64,000 bases of DNA from contig NC_092807.1 in assembly GCF_040954645.1 (NCBI RefSeq), positions 27,128,353 to 27,192,352 of the forward strand, read 5' to 3'. Source of the DNA: Diabrotica undecimpunctata. Lineage: Eukaryota; Arthropoda; Insecta; Coleoptera; Chrysomelidae. Positions 1 through 10,040 of this stretch are shown one piece after another (the stretch's first letter is position 1; each line of letters begins with the position of its first letter). The position numbers and the translations under genes were made by a program. The notes beneath the pieces are model-generated. The model saw only the letters and a program-made list of their open reading frames with translations. It had not been told where the DNA came from and made no database searches.

Positions 1-4
1 AGAA

Positions 5-6
<2 letters not shown>

Positions 7-92
<86 letters not shown>
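7..92. repeat. (AT)n microsatellite
   Basis: Uninterrupted alternating A and T for about 85 bases at the left edge of the window. It is the first of about fifteen such arrays here. Confidence 0.98.
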
Positions 93-98
<6 letters not shown>

Positions 99-930
99 CA
101 ATAAATAGATTTTTATTTCCTTTATAATTGAACACTAACATACTGATCATTTTTTGAACATGATTTTATCATTACATAATTTTTAGTAAATCGATATAGT
201 TTCAGTAAATCAGTAAATTGAAGTTGAAATCAGTATATCTACTGAAAAATCAATAGACCTGGTAACCCTGCGAGAGGTAGTAATGGGCACCGTACAGTCA
301 CAAAACATGGCGGCCACATAGAAACTAGCTTCACTTTTCGAAGGTTTATTAAATGAACGATACCTGTCTTCTCTCTTTCCTGGTCTAAAGTAGTAAATGA
401 CACACGAAAATATTGGCATGTCTGAAGAAAAAGCTGACACTACCTACTTCTTAATGTAACTCTTGTTTAAAACAAATGATACTGTACCTGGAGACCAAAG
501 CTGTCAATCCCAGCATCAGTCTACTCGCCATTAAGACAGGTTAGTAACCTGCTTATAGACGTAAAAAAAATATACTCAGAGAACGTATACTTTGCCTCGG
601 ATAAGGAGACGCTACATAATGACGACTAGCTATGAAGAGAACGACGAGTGAGAAGTGGAAGAAGGAACATGTGTTATGATTAGGAACCTGGAAATATTAG
701 AGATCAGGAACTTATAGAAGAGCTATAAGTCTCTCTCTTGTCGTTTTCTCATTATTTAAGGATCGTGATTTTTTCCAATTCCTAACATTTCTTTTCCATT
801 AATCTCTATCTTCAGCTGCTCTGAGAGTTTTGCAGAATAAGTTTCCAGCTAAATTTTTAATTTAGTCGGACCATCTAATTGATGATCGTCCTCTTGATCT
901 TCTCCCCGGAATGTTTCCAGAAACAATTAA
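93..930. other. No recognisable gene
   Basis: A/T-rich sequence with short open frames only. A 76-codon frame on the minus strand near 210-440 has no motif I recognise. The part from about 780 to 930 may be the downstream end of the minus-strand LINE that follows, but I could not confirm a conserved protein in it. Confidence 0.5.
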
Positions 931-939
931 TCTCTTTAA

Positions 940-1500
940 TTATCGTTTCCTCTGCGAACCACGTGACCGAAAACATTGCAGAATACGTTGAATGCATATT
1001 GTGGACAGACATACATCATAAATGTTGAATAAGTCGGGTGACAACAGGTATCCTTGTCTAACACCTCTCTTGGTCTTGAATTGGTTTGATAACTTCTGAT
1101 CTAGTCGTACTGTTGCTCTATTGGACTGGTACAGATTTTTAATAAGTGTCACCAGGTGCATTAGTGTGCCCATTTCTATTAAAATGGAACACATATTTAT
1201 CCAGCTTACATAATCAAATGCCTTTTGGTAGTCAACGAAGCATATAATAATAGTTACTTGAAATTATCTAGACGTTTTATTGAGTTGTCTTAGGTTCAGG
1301 ATATGTTTCCGTGTACCTTTAGCCTTTACAAACCCTGCTTGTTCCTTAGGTATTTAGTAATATAGATAAGATTTTAATCTGTTTATGATGATATGCAACA
1401 AGATTTTACTAGCATTTGTTATTAGTGACAGTGTGCGGTAGTTTTCACATCTGGTAGTAGTTTTTTTTGTGTAGCGGGATATAAATGGAGGTACACCAAC
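940..1500 (-). pseudogene. LINE reverse transcriptase fragment
   Basis: The minus strand, from right to left, first encodes a stretch with ENYRTLSLITNASKILL (the conserved 'YRxISL' start of many non-LTR reverse transcriptases). It then reads FVDYQKAFDYVSW (the acidic box with the first catalytic Asp), followed by LDQKLSNQFKTKRGVRQG and LLSPDLFNIY. The order matches RT motifs 1 to 4 of LINEs such as those annotated in insects as craniofacial-development-protein-2-like. Stops break the frame, and the YxDD box and C-terminus are missing. It is a dead, 3'-truncated fragment. The clade is not certain. Confidence 0.85.
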
Positions 1501-1507
1501 CAATATT

Positions 1508-2600
1508 GGATTGTTGGAAACTTTTTTTTTTGATGAAATCATTCAATATGTTACAGATTATACCAACGAGAAACTTCAAAAAATTAGACTTACCAGAAAT
1601 GCAAAACATTTCAGTCCTACAGATTTTGGGGCTTCTAAATCTTACTGGAGTAAACAGAGCCCAACATTTAAATACTTAAAATGTCAGAACGCCGTTTTCT
1701 CTCTTTGGTACAAGCTATTAGGTTTGATGATACTGAATCTAGAGTAAAAAGAGTCCAAGAAGATCATTTGGCGCCTGTGCGATACGTTCTGGATAACTTT
1801 GTTGGGAAGTGTTTACAACATTACTCGGTGGGTAGTTACATAACAGTGGATGAGATGCTTGAGGGTTTCAGAGGGAGATGCAAGTTCCGTGAGTATATTG
1901 CAAATAAACCAGCGAAATGTGGCATAAAAATCTACGCTGTTGTAGACTCTCGAATGTTTTATACACATAACATTGAAATTTTTGCAGGTAAACAACCAAC
2001 TGGTCCATATGAACTAAATAACGATGCCCATAGTGTTGAAACAAGACTTTTAAGATATTGTAGTGGTACTGGGCAAAATGTAACTATGGACAATTACTTT
2101 ACATCTGTATCTTTGACTAATGACTTGGTACACAACCACCGTATAACGTTAGTTGGCACATGACGTAAGAACAAGCAAGAGGTTTCCCCAATTTTTTTAG
2201 ATACTAAATTACGAAAAATAAATAGCAGCCTGTTTGCTTGGGAAGTCGATCCCAATAAATGCGTTCTTATCTCATATGTACCAAAACCTAATAAAAATGT
2301 GCTGATGCTGTCGACGTTTCACAAAGATGATGAAATTAAAAAAGGAGCTGTTGATGTGGCGGACAGGATGAAGGTAGAATATTCGACTACAAGAGTGAGC
2401 AACTGTTAGCCTTTAACTGTTTTTTGTTCTTTACTCAATATTGCTGGCATAAATTTACAAATTGTTTACTACAGCAATACAGACACAAAGCTCAAACGAA
2501 GAATATATCTGACAGATCTTGCTAGCTAAGCAACTTACGAAGCCCCATATTGTTCGTCGATGAAGTATTACATTACTGTCGATTTCACTAATGCAAAAAA
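1508..2600 (+). pseudogene. piggyBac transposase relic
   Basis: The frame starting near 1681 carries the piggyBac transposase (DDE_Tnp_1_7) core: the run containing VDEMLEGFRGRCKFREYI, then KPAKCGIKIYAVVDS, then VTMDNYFTS with a catalytic Asp. An in-frame TGA at 2161 interrupts the family motif GTxRxNKxEVP. The frame then continues with LFAWEVDPNKCVLISYVPKP and GAVDVADRMKVEYSTTR, which matches the family's 'GVDxxDxM' region with a third catalytic Asp. A TAG follows near 2407 and another stop near 2525. Upstream (1511-1680) an offset frame reads FFDEIIQYVTDYTNEKL, the usual N-terminal region. The C-terminal cysteine-rich domain was not seen. It is inactive through at least three stops and a frameshift. 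Confidence 0.9.
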
Positions 2601-2667
2601 TTAGAAATATTCTAGGAAATAAAACCTAATTTACGACGCATCAAAATAACATACTATGGCTACTTAC

Positions 2668-2865
2668 CGGGAGCGGGAAGAGTTCTAAAAATTATTAAAG
2701 GTGTATTTTTCGACACTCCTTTTGTATTCAAGGAATGTACAGTTGCTACGTAATCATGAGCGGCTTCCAGGTGTGATATGTTAAAATCCGGTGATACTAA
2801 GGCAGTAAAGTTGGCGATGAAAATATCACCGGCAGTCAGAGTGAGCACGTACTTCTGCCGCAGTC
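2668..2865 (-). CDS. Candidate host-gene internal exon, unknown protein
   Basis: On the minus strand, 66 codons without a stop lie between a good splice acceptor (pyrimidine-rich tract then CAG, ending at 2866) and a consensus donor (G|GTAAGTA, 2667-2661). The exon enters with two bases of a codon and ends after one base of the next, so it is phase-symmetric. The encoded peptide includes YVLTLTAGDIFIANFTALVS and HLEAAHDYVATVHSLNTKG. Its base composition is less A/T-rich than the surroundings, as expected of selected coding sequence. It resembles none of the TE families nearby and I do not recognise the family. No partner exon was found in the window. It is either a real exon of a long-intron gene or a captured exon. 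Confidence 0.5.
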
Positions 2866-3184
2866 CTGGAACAATAAGACATTGGTTAAATTTTTAAATT
2901 TATTAAATTTTTTTCGTAATTCATTTTCAACCACTATATATATTAATTTCAAGACCAAAATAAATCTACCACCGAAAACATTACACTGGACCAGGATACA
3001 ACGAATACTCCCTCATCAAATAATACGCAAATAGAAACCGCAGATATTGATGTAAGTGGAGAGCAATTTAATGATCCAGCATATTGGCAAGAAGTATTGA
3101 CAGATACTGTTAGACTAATAATTTTAGACATATGTCCAGTACGATTAAAAAATATTATTTATCATGTAAATAATTTAACCGTTA

Positions 3185-4226
3185 AAATCTCCAGGAAGTG
3201 ATGATATACCCGCGGAACTTATTAAATGTGGAGATGCTACTCTGACTAATCATATATATAAAATCATACTAAGAGCCTGGAATGAGGAACAAATCGTGTC
3301 TCCTTTTCAACATAGCTTTGGAAAAGGCGGTCAGGGATGCCCAAATAGACAGCAGAGGAAACATTTTTAATAAATCATCCCAAATTTTGGCATATGCAGA
3401 TGATGTTGATCTAGTTGCCCGCACAACACGCAAGCTAGAAGAAATGTATACCACCTTGTCAAACGCCTCAAAAAATATGGGCCTGCAAGTAAATGAAAAT
3501 AAAACTAAGATAAAGGCATCAACACCCAACAATAGAGCCAGAAACATCGGCCACCAATTCACGGTTGATAATTTTACCTTTAAAGTGGTGGACAAATTCA
3601 CATACTTAGGCTCCCTGATCACCAAGGAGAACGTCATGACGGAAGAAATCAAGCGAAGAATAATCAAGCGAAGAACAAATGCTATTTTGGACTGAGTAGA
3701 CATATGAGAAGCAGAAACTTAAGCCAAAAAACAAAAATAACCATATACAAAACCCTTATACAACCAGTGTTGACATATGGGTCAGAGACATGGACCATTT
3801 CCAAGGCAGATGAAAATCTCCTGCTTATATTTGAACGAAGGATTCTGAAAAGAATATTTGGTGGCATCTGTGAAAATGGTGTTTGGAGAAGGAGGTACAA
3901 CTACGAGATATATCACAGATATAAACATATATTTGGTGGTAAAGACGTAGTATCCTTTATAAAACTAGAAAGACTAAGATGAGCAGGACATCTGGCAAGA
4001 TCACAGCAGAACAACCCTCCTAGAAGAATCCTTATGTCTCAACCTGTGGGAAGTAGAAATAGGGGTAGACCAAAACTCAGATAGAGGGATGGTGTAGATA
4101 AGGATGGTAGACAAATAGGCGCAGCAAACTGGCAACAGTTGGCACTGGATAGAACTGACTGGCGTAATAGACTTGGGAAGGTCGAGGCTCTTTTATAGGG
4201 CTGTAGCACCAATGATGATGATGATG
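3185..4226 (+). mobile_element. LINE insertion with 13-bp target duplication
   Basis: It is flanked by the identical 13-mer aatttaaccgtta (3172-3184 and 4227-4239). The 5' end is truncated inside the RT: PGSDDIPAELIKCGDA. Next comes LLFNIALEKAVRDAQIDSRG and the catalytic box LAYADDVDLV at about 3388-3417. Then follow the thumb region YLGSLITKEN, the 'QPVLTYGSETWT' segment at about 3758-3793, and the C-terminal GRPKLR tail. It ends in a (GAT)n tail at 4213-4226. A deletion near 3285-3300 removes RT motifs 2 and 3, and stops and frameshifts occur near 3693, 3980 and 4082. It belongs to the same LINE family as the element at 12195-13504. The insertion point lies six bases inside the piggyBac terminus, so this is the youngest layer of the stack. 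Confidence 0.9.
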
Positions 4227-4239
4227 AATTTAACCGTTA

Positions 4240-4641
4240 ACTACAGAGGTCCGGTATTTCTTACCGGTGGGCGGTCCGAAAACGCGGATTTCGTGGTATC
4301 CGCACCACTTATAATTTCATGTGTCTCAGTACCTCTCGGACAATTTGTATAACAGTGCTAATCAAAGCGGTCGGCGTGTATTCTAAATATTTTCTTTTGT
4401 AGCGCACATCAAAAATCTTAACCGGTAAAATTTACCGTTAACTACAGAGGTCCGGTATTTCTTACCGGTGGGCGGTCCGAAAACGCGGATTTCGTGGTAT
4501 CCGCACCACTTACAATTTCATGTGTCTCAGTACTTCTCGGACAATTTGTATAACAGTGCTAATCAAAGCGGTCGGCGTGTATTCTGAATATTTTCTTTCG
4601 TAGCGCACATCAAAAATCTTAACCGGTAAAATTTACCGGAG
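4240..4641. repeat. Two tandem 201-bp units at the piggyBac end
   Basis: The segment starting ACTACAGAGGTCCGG at 4240 is repeated from 4441 with only a few differences. Both units contain CTTACCGGTGGGCGG and end near AACCGGTAAAATTTACCG. The duplication therefore includes the element's subterminal region, and the second unit starts with another copy of most of the terminal repeat. Confidence 0.9.
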
Positions 4642-7001
4642 GTCTGTTTTTAAGTAAGTATTTTTAGATAGAATAGATAAGTATTTTTAGAAAGAGGGTT
4701 AAATTTGGTGATAAAAATTTTGGGGAAATTTTGCAAAAATGGAATGAGGAAATTGATTCTGGTGCAAGTGATGCTGACTCAGATGCAGGGTATTTACCAA
4801 CAGACCATGATACTGAATCACTGAAGACAGAAAAACTACTCATATTTGTATAATGTGCAAGACTCCGATATGTTTGCAATGCATGGCAAAAGTTGGCAAG
4901 GAATGCGCCACTTAATTTTTTTGACAATTTTACCCCTTGCAGATTTTTTCTCATGGATGTATAGATTCTCATTATGATTCTATATTAGTTTTATTTGTTT
5001 AAAAAAAATCTAAATTTTTGTTCATAGTGTTTATGGCTGTTTGTTTCAATAGACCAAAATTATCCTTTAATAGATTATTCTTTAAAAATCTTGTATTTTA
5101 TTATTAAAATCACTCATTTTACCTGCTTTCCCATATCTAGACTCTAAAGAAAAATACATAATGCATTTTTTTTATTAACTTTATATTTGACTTCATTTTA
5201 TATTGACCGGTAAAAAATACCGGGGCTCTGTTGTTACGTGGTAATAATGGAATGTCTGTAGTTAAGGGTTAAACAGATATTTTAGCTCTACTTACTTCGT
5301 AAAAACGGTACCGACTAATAAAAAAATACCTAGAAACTGGCTTATTTACTCAAAATCTAAAGATTCAGTATACTGCTTTTCCTGCTAATTATTTAAAGTT
5401 TCTTCTAGGAGTTTTAGTGATAATAATGGTTTTAGAGACTGGCAATACTTTTTGTGGGCTTTAGAAAGGCACGAAACTGGTAAGGTGCATTTCGAAAGTG
5501 TTAAGAAATGGATTGAATTAAAAAAAATCAATTGAAAAAGGTTTAACTGTCGTTTATATGAATCAGAATTTATTTCAAATATAAAAAAAAAGATGGACAT
5601 CTGTTTTAGGAAGAATTATTTTTGTGATTCAATTTTATGGCTGGACAAAATTTAGCTTTTAGGAGCAATAGTCAAAAATTATTCGAAAAAGGCAATGGCA
5701 ATTTTATGAAATTAATTGAGATAATGCCAAATTTTATAGTGTAATGGCTGACCATATTAACAGGATTAAAAAAAAAATGGCACATTATTTGGGCGATAAA
5801 ATCCAAAATGAAATAATCACCTTAGTAGGCGATTAGGTGCAATAGGTGAAAAAGTAAAAAAAAAAAATATAATTGAATCCTTAAAAATGTGCAAATATTT
5901 TTCAATTATCCTTGATTGCACACCTGACATCAGTCATCAAAAAGAAATCACAATTGTGGTTAGATTGGTTTTTGTTGACGATTTTTCTAAAACTGTAAAG
6001 GTTCGAGAACATTTTTTAGGATTCTGTGAAGTTAGCAACACTACTGGTCAAGGTTTAACTGATTTTATATTAAATTTTTTAAAGGAATCTGATATTAGTA
6101 TTACCGATATGCGAGGCCAGGGTTATGACAATGATACCAATATGAAAGGCAAACACAATGGCCTCCAAAAAAAATCTTAAATATTAATCCCAGAGCCTTT
6201 TTTGTCTCTTGTGCGGCACAAAAGTCACCTTGTGCGTCCTTGTGCTATGCACAGCCTTAATTTAGTCGTGAATAATGCAGCAAAAGCTCGCTTGAAATTA
6301 CTAATTTTTTCAGTATTATTCAGGAACTATATGTCTTTTTTTCGGCTTCAACATATCGATAGAATATTCTTTTAAAATAAGTGCCTAGGTTAACGCTAAA
6401 CCCGCTCTCTGATACCCGGTGGAAGAGTCAAATTGATGCCGTATAGACTCTTCCCTGATTGATTAAATAAAATCATTAATAAAAAAATACCTAAGATCTA
6501 CCATGAGCCAATCGAGGCCCACAAATTTAGCTATAATAAGTATCGAGGAAGATATTTGTTTTAATTTAGATGTGACTGGCCTAGTTAGGGAATTAGACGT
6601 CTATACCTACCTAGTGTTGTATTTCTTTTTTCTTTATTTTAATTTATTTTTCATAAAAGAACTATGTAGATTTTTGTATTTTGGTTACACCAAATTATAT
6701 TTATGTACATTATAATATGCTGTATAAGCTCATTTTTATATTATAGGTAGGTATGTATCTATTCGTTGACTTAACAAATATATTTTTATGATCTAAATGT
6801 TCAAAATTGTGTTTTTATTAATTTTCCCTAATTTGCCATGTTTTCTTATACACGTTTTACAAAACTGCTGATGTGGCGGCAAATTAGGTTCTTGCCCCCT
6901 TGCGGCAAAACCTCTAGGCTCGGCCCTGTGTAGCTGAACTTGTCTAACTTATTAAACTGTTTATTCGGGCTGTTGGGCCGTTGTCTTCTGTTGAGATTTG
7001 T

Positions 7002-7044
7002 TCTCGACGTTTCGCCAACACTAGGGGTTGGCATCTTCTGGAGA
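7002..7044 (-). ncRNA. Variant hammerhead ribozyme, PLE left arm
   Basis: Mirror copy of the motif at 8628-8670 on the opposite strand. It keeps the 4-bp stem I (TCTC/GAGA), the 6-bp stem II (GCCAAC/GTTGGC) and the GAAAC-GTC segment. The conserved CUGAAGA box reads CAGAAGA. It lies downstream of the GIY-YIG frame of the left arm. Confidence 0.6.
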
Positions 7045-7819
7045 TGTTGATGCTTCGCTTGTAAGCAGAAACTGACGACGCGTTGTACTACGGAGGCAAT
7101 ATTTATAATTCCCACTCGCCTCCCCTCCACTGGTTTCGGCTTGAGGGGGCGTGTCGTTGTTTATAGTAGCTTTTCTATCTCCGTGTTTGGCGGGAAGGGC
7201 GTTTGTGGATTTTAATACTACTGGTATCCATGTTTTGTTGATTTTTAGTCCTTCTTCTATCCTATTGAAATTGTTTGGGTGCTTGTATATTTCCACCGCT
7301 TCCCGATATAACCGTGGGTAGTACTGTGAAGTTTTGTCCAGCATCTGTGTTTCTTCAAATAGTATTCGATGTTCTCCGCTTCCCAAAGCGTGTTCGGCAA
7401 CGGCAGATTTGTCGATATGTCCTAAACGACAATGGCTTTTATGTTCATTTATCCTGGTGTTGGTGTGTCTTTTTGTGGTTCCCACATATACCATTCCACA
7501 TGTGCATGGTATTCGGTATACTCCGGCCGTTGCTAATGGGTCGCGTTTGTCTTTTACCGATCTTAAACAATCCTTGATCTTCTTTGTAGGTCTGAAGATG
7601 GTCTTTATGTTGGCTTTCTTGAGTATTCGCTCAATTCTGTCCGTTACCCCCGATATATAGGGCAAGAACGCTTTCCCTTTACATTCTGTTTCTTCGTCCC
7701 TTCTTCTAGATACGTTGTTCATCGCCTTGTGTATTTCTCTTCTGGTGTACCCATTAGAGGTGAGCGCTTTTTCAATATAAAGAAGTTCACTTTGGAGATG
7801 TTGTGGTTCACAAATTCTC
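7021..7819 (-). pseudogene. PLE GIY-YIG endonuclease domain, left arm
   Basis: About 265 codons are open on the minus strand. From the N-terminus there is a helical region after the RT (ICEPQHLQSELLYIEKALTS, NGYTRREIHKAMNNVSRR). The GIY-YIG nuclease follows, seen as GVYRIPCTCGMVYVGTTKR with NTRINEHKSHC after it and a conserved AEHALGSGEHRILFEE. The family's RT domain is absent, so this is a 5'-truncated copy that cannot move alone. It has one extra codon (Val) relative to the right arm, in the stretch reading PVVLKS. Confidence 0.9.
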
Positions 7820-8651
7820 ACAAGGTATCATCAAAACTTTGGCAGAGAGGGCGAAGAGAATTTGTGAACCACAACATCTCCAAAGTGAACTTCTTTATAT
7901 TGAAAAAGCGCTCACCTCTAATGGGTACACCAGAAGAGAAATACACAAGGCGATGAACAACGTATCTAGAAGAAGGGACGAAGAAACAGAATGTAAAGGG
8001 AAAGCGTTCTTGCCCTATATATCGGGGGTAACGGACAGAATTGGGCGAATACTCAAGAAAGCCAACATAAAGACCATCTTCAGACCTACAAAGAAGATCA
8101 AGGATTGTTTAAGATCGGTAAAAGACAAACGCGACCCATTAGCAACGGCCGGAGTATACCGAATACCATGCACATGTGGAATGGTATATGTGGGAACCAC
8201 TAAAAGACACACCAACACCAGGATAAATGAACATAAAAGCCATTGTCGTTTAGGACATATCGACAAATCTGCCGTTGCCGAACACGCTTTGGGAAGCGGA
8301 GAACATCGAATACTATTTGAAGAAACACAGATGCTGGACAAAACTTCACAGTACTACCCACGGTTATATCGGGAAGCGGTGGAAATATACAAGCACCCAA
8401 ACAATTTCAATAGGATAGAAGAAGGACTAAAAATCAATAAAACATGGATACCAGTATTAAAATCCACAAACGCCCTTCCCGCCAAACACGGAGATAGAAA
8501 AGCTACTATAAACAACGACACGCCCCCTCAAGCCGAAACCAGTGGAGGGGAGGCGAGTGGGAATTATAAATATTGCCTCCGTAGTACAACGCGTCGTCAG
8601 TTTCTGCTTACAAGCGAAGCATCAACATCTCCAGAAGATGCCAACCCCTAG
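7820..8651 (+). pseudogene. PLE GIY-YIG endonuclease domain, right arm
   Basis: An open frame that enters from the left arm near 7803 and becomes genuine PLE sequence at about 7820 (QGIIKTLAERAKRICEPQ). It reaches 12 codons further upstream than the left copy. The GIY (in GVYRIP) and YVG elements, and the downstream Arg and Glu-His residues of the nuclease, are all readable. The C-terminal 60 residues are hydrophilic and end ASTSPEDANP just before the 3' tail. No stop breaks it, but the RT domain is missing. The lack of damage in both arms shows that the insertion is recent. Confidence 0.9.
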
Positions 8652-8670
8652 TGTTGGCGAAACGTCGAGA
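8628..8670 (+). ncRNA. Variant hammerhead ribozyme, PLE right arm
   Basis: Parts in order: stem I TCTC; core CAGAAGA (consensus CUGANGA with A instead of U at the second place); one unpaired T; stem II GCCAAC, loop, GTTGGC; GAAAC then GTC, with palindromic ACGT in place of a stem III hairpin; stem I strand GAGA. Small hammerheads lacking a normal stem III are known from Penelope-like elements and cleave as dimers. The core change may lower or abolish cleavage. It overlaps the end of the coding frame and the 3' tail. Confidence 0.6.
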
Positions 8671-8737
8671 ACAAATCTCAACAGAAGACAACGGCCCAAC
8701 AGCCCGAATAAACAGTTTAATAAGTTGAACTTGTCTA

Positions 8738-8960
8738 GTTTTGAAAATTTACTTGTGTAGTTGAAAAGAAGCAGTTTTAAAATTTTTAGATCGTTTGTAA
8801 TATGCATGTTTCAATTTAGCGTTTTTTAGGCATATCTCAAATGCCTCACATTTGTTGTCAAAACTTAAAACCGAAATTTCATGCTATATGCTTCGAAGAT
8901 TAAACTCAACAAAGGAATATTGTTCTGAAGCTATTTTCTTGTGGCATTTAAAAGTAATTA
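8738..8960. other. No recognisable feature
   Basis: A/T-rich flank between the PLE dimer and the next PLE relic. Nothing identifiable. Confidence 0.4.
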
Positions 8961-10040
8961 CTATTTAAATGGGAATAAGCCACAATTAAAGGTTAAAGTA
9001 CGTTTATTGACGTTTCAATTTCCACTTCGGAAATTGTTCTCAAAATACAAACATTAGTAAATTAAACAAATTTTGTTTTTTTGTTACTTAGTGAAAAATT
9101 CTTCTAATAATTTAATTTTATCTGACTCATCTATATTGACAATTTAGACATACATTATACATTTTAAAGTAGAGGACTTTAAATAATAATAATATTGAGA
9201 ATATTGTTGAGTTGCGTTCCTGGGACGACTTTACTTATAAGATAGTTCATTCGATTGCATGAAATCAACTTTAACTTGAGAATATCCGTCAGAAAAGATC
9301 ATAGCATGTAATTCGTCTTTAAAAAGACAAACACATGCCATGATGACAGTAACATTCTTCTGTTAGTGATTCCATAGTAAATTATGAGTGAAAAACCAGG
9401 AAAAAAACCTCATAATACTATCCCGACATGGTAAGTATTTGGTCGTGCATTTAATTTACCTTCAATAAACACCAAATTCTGATTTTATATGTTTGTTATT
9501 TAAAAAACATAAATGATGTATCCTCTATATGTTACTAACTTAACAATACTGGTATTTTCTTCTTAACAACTTCCTCTTTCAATATGGACACAATTGGTCT
9601 CATTTAGCATAATTAGAGCCGCTTCTTTGATTTTTCTCTTTTTACCATCCGGTTCTTTTAGGACTATATTTGAATCATTCCATTGAACCCTATGTTTATT
9701 ATCCCATGCGTGTTTACATATTTGAGATCTATCAAATTCTCTATTTTTAATATAGGATTTATGTTCACTTATTCTAACATTTAATGGCCTTGATGTTTCA
9801 CCTAAATAAAACTGATCGCATTCACAAGGTATTTTATAAAAGCAATTCTTTGTCCTTTCATGCAATTCTTTGTCCTTTCTTGTTCATTGTTAGGTTTGGT
9901 TTTGGATAAAATAGATCTCAAAGTGTCTGTTGTTTTGAATGTTGTTGAAATGATGAATTTATTTTCTATCCTTTTAAGCTTTTCCGATAATCCTTTTATG
10001 TAGGGTATAACAATGGAAATTGCATGGTCGCTGGTCAATG
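8960..10040 (-). mobile_element. Second, decayed Penelope-like element
   Basis: The coding relic is at 9563-10038 and a 3' non-coding tail runs down to about 8960 on the minus strand. The tail holds a hairpin (AATTTCC/GGAAATT) followed by GAAACGTCAATAAA near 9000-9045, the usual hammerhead position in PLEs. The core box there reads TTGAGAA, so it looks degenerate. A related copy of about 200 bases of this tail is at 15300-15550. Confidence 0.75.
9563..10038 (-). pseudogene. PLE GIY-YIG protein fragment
   Basis: Two overlapping minus-strand frames cover the C-terminal part of a PLE protein. The upstream one has ISIVIPYIKGLSEKLKRIEN, the linker after the RT that begins 'PYIxGxSE'. The downstream one has NCFYKIPCECDQFYLGETSR followed by ISEHKSYI, the GIY-YIG fold with Tyr-Leu-Gly in place of Tyr-Val-Gly. 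A small direct duplication (near 9846-9880, containing TTCTTTGTCCTTTC twice) creates the frame break. It is a different PLE lineage from the dimer at 6947-8725. Confidence 0.85.

Larger units (their letters stand above)
3179..5268 (+). mobile_element. Non-autonomous piggyBac-like element with TTAA duplication
   Basis: Both flanks are TTAA (3175-3178, 5269-5272). The termini CCGTTAACTACAGA (left) and TCTGTAGTTAAGGG (right) are inverted repeats of 14 bases with one mismatch. After removing the LINE at 3185-4226 the element is about 1.03 kb. Two coding leftovers mark it as a deletion derivative of a full element: an acidic N-terminal part near 4690-4850 (WNEEIDSGASDADSDAGYLP), and a C-terminal cysteine-rich piece near 4858-4960 (CKTPICLQCMAKVGKEC). 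The catalytic middle is missing. Confidence 0.85.
2950..6500 (+). pseudogene. hAT transposase (ZMYM1-like), fragmented
   Basis: N-terminal part at 2960-3174: an acidic, Thr-rich lead followed by DPAYWQEVLTDTVR, the region before the TTF-type zinc finger in ZMYM1-like hAT proteins. It resumes at 5273 with RNWLIYSKSKDSVYCFSC, the zinc-finger hallmark of the family. A stop follows at the next codon, then FRDWQYFLWALERHE. The stretch 5887-6180 is an intact 97-residue segment with YFSIILDCTPDISHQKEI (first catalytic Asp region of the RNase H-like fold) and ITDMRGQGYDNDTNMKGKHN. It runs on, out of frame, to near 6370. A piece near 6400 reads LSDTRW, the conserved 'RWxS' box. Many stops make it non-functional. 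Confidence 0.85.
2945..6928 (+). mobile_element. hAT-family element, split by later insertions
   Basis: Transposase segments are at 2950-3174, 5273-5520 and 5887-6500. The right end at 6901-6928 ends in CTCGGCCCTG, which in reverse complement is a hAT-type CAGGGC terminus. The eight bases after it (6929-6936) would be one copy of the 8-bp hAT target duplication. I could not find a matching left terminus, so the left boundary is only where coding similarity begins. A piggyBac derivative sits inside at a TTAA site (3175-3178 / 5269-5272). The coding frame of the hAT protein resumes exactly when that insertion is ignored, so the insertion came after the hAT copy was in place. Confidence 0.75.
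6947..8725. mobile_element. Inverted dimer of a Penelope-like element
   Basis: The left arm (6947-7819, read on the minus strand) and the right arm (7856-8725, plus strand) are almost identical reverse complements. They differ by one 3-base indel and very few substitutions. A 36-base spacer (7820-7855) belongs to the right copy only. The whole palindrome is flanked by the same 12-mer, tgaacttgtcta (6935-6946 and 8726-8737), so it appears to have been inserted as one unit. Both arms encode the C-terminal GIY-YIG part of a PLE protein and end in a candidate hammerhead ribozyme followed by a short 3' tail. The dimer sits a few bases from the right end of the hAT element. Confidence 0.92.

Noticed and set aside
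210..440. 76-codon minus-strand frame
   Set aside because: No motif and an atypical composition; considered random.
7275..7660. Plus-strand frames opposite the PLE coding sequence (and their mirror at 8015-8400)
   Set aside because: Antisense shadows of the GIY-YIG frame; they are duplicated only because the locus is a palindrome.
8990..9050. Hammerhead in the second PLE tail
   Set aside because: Stem II and GAAACGTC are present and stem I can pair, but the core box reads TTGAGAA, so too many required residues differ for a separate ribozyme call.
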